In this document: piece after piece, positions 6,538-8,042 of the stretch
Numbering within the stretch: position 1 is the first letter of the stretch
How the letters are laid out: each line of letters starts with the position of its first letter
Assembly (NCBI GenBank): GCA_913043035.1
Contig: CAJWMM010000021.1
Span: 1 to 8,042, forward strand
Direction of reading: 5' to 3'
Length of the DNA: 8,042 bases
Origin: an uncultured Gammaproteobacteria bacterium
GTDB lineage: Bacteria; Pseudomonadota; Gammaproteobacteria; GCA-002705445; GCA-002716945
Notes under the pieces: generated by a model
The model's input: the letters and a program-made list of their open reading frames with translations, nothing else
Database searches by the model: none
What the model was told of the DNA's origin: nothing
Program-made: the position numbers and the translations under genes

Positions 6538-7302
6538 CCAGGCAAGTCCATAAAGTACCTCATAAGTTACAGGGTAATTAGAGTTTTCGTCTATATTGTA
6601 TGCATCCTGAGCAGTTTTAAAGTCGTTTTTTGAGAGTCTTTTTTTAGATATTTTTTCAACAGTATTGGCTCCTATTTTTTTGAGGGATTTCAATACATCA
6701 GAAAAGCTCCGATATTCGACAATAATTTTCTCATTGTCTACAACCGGGTCAGAGAATCCTATTTTTAAGAGAGCATCTCCATAATGATGCATATCAATGA
6801 AACGATTAACTCTTTCTTGTTTGTCAATCTTACTCAGCGCTCCCCTTAATTCGAAAAGTGTGTCGGGGCCTATTGATGAAAATAAAAAACAACCATCATC
6901 TTTTAATAATTTATGGATTTTTAAAAAAATACTATACAAGTCAGTAGCCCAATGAAAAGTAAGGCTTGATATGATTAAATCAAAACATGATTCGTTTATA
7001 GGAATATTCTCAATATCTGCACATATAGGATTTGTTTTGTTAACTTTGGATCTACAAATCCTCAACATTTCCTCAGAGAAATCAAGAGGGATAATCTTTG
7101 CGTCAGGATACAGCGCAGAGATTTTCTGTGTTAGAAAGCCTGTGCCACAACCGAGGTCTAGTATTGATTTAGGCTGAATCTTAATTCCAGAGAGTCTATC
7201 GAAAATACGTCCAGCAACCTCTTTCTGAATTATGGCATAGTTGTCATAAGTGTCTGCTCTTCTATTAAACGATTCTCGTATGCGTTTCTTGTAGTTATTC
7301 AA
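6475..7302 (-). CDS. bioC: Malonyl-[ACP] O-methyltransferase BioC
   Basis: SAM-dependent methyltransferase that caps the free carboxyl of malonyl-ACP so that fatty-acid synthase can extend it to pimeloyl-ACP methyl ester, the first step toward biotin. The 275-residue product begins with IRESFNRRADTYDNYAIIQ (8-26, the family start), then motif I ILDLGCGTG (47-55), acidic residues D74 (IPLDFSEEML) and D96 (CADIENIP), and the BioC-type segments FSSIGPDTLFELRGAL (141-156), FIDMHHYGDAL (168-178), KKIGANT (208-214) and YPVTYEVLYGLAWK (243-256). The start is TTG at 7302-7300: GAGGA (7313-7309) sits six bases ahead, no ATG occurs in the first 79 codons, and a later start would remove conserved residues. 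The gene begins two bases after the bioH stop. The last 20 codons (tail ending EGVIPIKPIK) also encode a terminator-like hairpin on the other strand. Confidence 0.95.
   Translation of the reverse strand: MNNYKKRIRESFNRRADTYDNYAIIQKEVAGRIFDRLSGIKIQPKSILDLGCGTGFLTQKISALYPDAKIIPLDFSEEMLRICRSKVNKTNPICADIENIPINESCFDLIISSLTFHWATDLYSIFLKIHKLLKDDGCFLFSSIGPDTLFELRGALSKIDKQERVNRFIDMHHYGDALLKIGFSDPVVDNEKIIVEYRSFSDVLKSLKKIGANTVEKISKKRLSKNDFKTAQDAYNIDENSNYPVTYEVLYGLAWKKTPSNPKINEGVIPIKPIK
6499..6537 (+). terminator. Intrinsic-terminator-like hairpin, plus-strand orientation, inside the bioC 3' end
   Basis: AACACCCTC (6499-6507) and GAGGGTGTT (6524-6532) form a perfect 9-bp stem with a 16-base loop, running directly into seven thymines (6531-6537). 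This is a good Rho-independent terminator for plus-strand transcription only: on the minus strand the hairpin is followed by ATCCCAATT, with no uridine run. A second AGGGT at 6517-6521 can pair with the same ACCCT, giving a competing smaller hairpin. No plus-strand gene lies just upstream, so it may end antisense transcription or a small RNA. In the bioC mRNA the same stem sits just before the stop codon and could slow decay. Confidence 0.5.
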
Positions 7303-7304
7303 TT

Positions 7305-8021
7305 TTAATCCTCAACAAACTTAATTATCTCTTTTTTAATTTCATTATGAAACGACAAAAAAGGATAATGAGACATGCCTTTTACTACCTTATGCTGAAT
7401 ATTATTAGAGTTGTTTATCTCAAAAGTCCTCGGAGGAAAAAAACTATCATGTTCTCCTTGGATAATAAGTGTATCAATTCCGATAGAGTTCTCGTTACCT
7501 AGTAACTCCCTCAACTTTTTTATATCTATCAAGCCTTTAATGAGAGTTTCTAAGTTAATGTTAGAATATTTAGTTTGTAAATCCATTAAATTCTTGAAGT
7601 CTTTCTTCTGACTAACAGAGTCTTTACAGCATTTGTAGATAAATTTTTTAATAGCCTCATTTTTGTTAGCTTCTAAGTCTAAAATAAGGCTATCAATTTC
7701 TTGGTTATTAATTTCTGAGTAGCTCGAGGGAAAACTTGAATTAATAAGGATTAACTTAGAAATTGCCTTATTTTCAAGAGCAAATCTTATACACATCATT
7801 CCGCCAAATGAGTAGCCTATAAGTATATTTTTCCATGGTTCATTCTCTAGATAGCCCTCTATGTTTAATTCGCTTAAAGTTATTTTTTCTTTGTGATTTT
7901 TATATCCTGAGAAGTTAGGAGATTTAACATGAAAATTCTTTTCTAAGTCTGTTTTCAAATCATCCCAAATGGATGAATCAAAAAGCCACCCATGGAGAAG
8001 AACTAAATTAATTTTTTTCAT
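7305..8021 (-). CDS. bioH: Pimeloyl-[ACP] methyl ester esterase BioH (alpha/beta hydrolase)
   Basis: Carboxylesterase that removes the methyl group from pimeloyl-ACP methyl ester, ending the disguised fatty-acid cycle started by BioC. The 238-residue product has an alpha/beta-hydrolase core: LLHGWLFDSSIW (8-19, oxyanion-hole region), nucleophile S71 in IGYSFGGM (68-75; E. coli BioH has GWSLGG), D192 in IIQGEHDSFFP (187-197), and H218 in KGMSHYPFLSF (214-224). The lysine-rich, helical stretch at about 105-180 is the lid. Motifs alone would allow another small esterase, but the position directly before bioC makes BioH the best call. The ATG at 8021 has TAGGT about five bases upstream and begins ATGA, with an open frame ending in that TGA, which suggests a four-base overlap with an upstream gene, perhaps bioF. 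The gene is markedly AT-rich. Confidence 0.88.
   Translation of the reverse strand: MKKINLVLLHGWLFDSSIWDDLKTDLEKNFHVKSPNFSGYKNHKEKITLSELNIEGYLENEPWKNILIGYSFGGMMCIRFALENKAISKLILINSSFPSSYSEINNQEIDSLILDLEANKNEAIKKFIYKCCKDSVSQKKDFKNLMDLQTKYSNINLETLIKGLIDIKKLRELLGNENSIGIDTLIIQGEHDSFFPPRTFEINNSNNIQHKVVKGMSHYPFLSFHNEIKKEIIKFVED
7309..7313 (-). promoter_or_regulatory. bioC: Ribosome binding site that fixes the TTG start of bioC
   Basis: The minus-strand sequence GAGGA lies six bases before the TTG at 7302 and within the last codons of bioH (its stop is at 7307-7305). It supports the non-ATG start and suggests that bioC translation is coupled to bioH. Confidence 0.7.
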
Positions 8022-8042
8022 TTATTACCTACAAATCTGATC
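8018..8042 (-). CDS. Possible C-terminal end of an upstream gene (fragment)
   Basis: On the minus strand one frame is open from the window edge and reads IRFVGNK before a TGA that overlaps the bioH ATG as ATGA. bioH is often preceded by bioF in bioBFHCD-type operons, so this could be the bioF tail, but seven codons are too few to identify it. The reading frame is a guess from the overlap pattern seen elsewhere in this window. Confidence 0.25.

Noticed and set aside
1..8042. Search for mobile elements, CRISPR arrays, tRNA or rRNA genes, defence or other accessory systems
   Set aside because: None was seen: no transposase or integrase, no regularly spaced repeats, no cloverleaf-like segment, and nearly every base belongs to a recognised housekeeping gene.

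Overview
The window is a stretch of an AT-rich genome (roughly 35% G+C by eye, with coxA clearly richer than its flanks). It carries the end of a biotin-synthesis operon followed by a nearly complete aa3-type cytochrome c oxidase (complex IV) cluster. All genes but one are on the minus strand, so transcription runs from high to low coordinates. Gene content and order point to a gammaproteobacterium with a compact genome. The order coxB-coxA-ctaG-coxC-DUF2909-SURF1-SCO-like-ctaA-ctaB is the one I recall from Pseudomonas aeruginosa (PA0105 to PA0113). Low G+C, tiny spacers and overlapping genes suggest a streamlined, perhaps marine, uncultured lineage (SAR86-like is one possibility); that placement is inference only.

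Layout in the direction of transcription. (1) 8021-6475: bioH then bioC, two base pairs apart, the pair that makes and releases the pimeloyl-ACP precursor of biotin. bioC starts with TTG behind a strong Shine-Dalgarno site inside the end of bioH. (2) 6474-6403: a 72-bp, very AT-rich spacer, the largest gap in the window. On the plus strand this spacer and the bioC tail hold a promoter-like box and a convincing intrinsic-terminator hairpin, which together could define a small antisense RNA of about 75 nt. (3) 6402-2623: coxB, coxA, ctaG (Cox11 type) and coxC, spaced by 1 bp, a 1-bp overlap and 3 bp. They encode the three core oxidase subunits and the CuB-insertion factor. (4) 2423-2635: a 70-residue two-helix membrane protein (DUF2909-like), the only plus-strand gene, tail-to-tail with coxC (13-bp overlap) and head-to-head with SURF1 (24-bp gap). 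(5) 2398-1: SURF1, an SCO-like protein with a CxxxC motif, ctaA (heme A synthase) and the first 41 codons of ctaB (heme O synthase), overlapping or nearly touching, which cover heme A synthesis and insertion.

Together the cluster supplies the catalytic core (CoxA, B, C), copper delivery (CtaG, perhaps the SCO-like protein), heme A synthesis (CtaB then CtaA) and heme insertion (SURF1). Ligands for CuA, heme a, heme a3 and CuB are all present, as are the D- and K-channel residues, so the oxidase looks intact. No mobile element, CRISPR array, tRNA, rRNA or transferred island was seen, and no stretch over 300 bases lacks a gene. Nothing here is a clearly new system; the points most worth a second look are the putative small RNA between bioC and coxB, the SCO-like protein lacking the usual copper-binding histidine, and the opposed DUF2909 gene.
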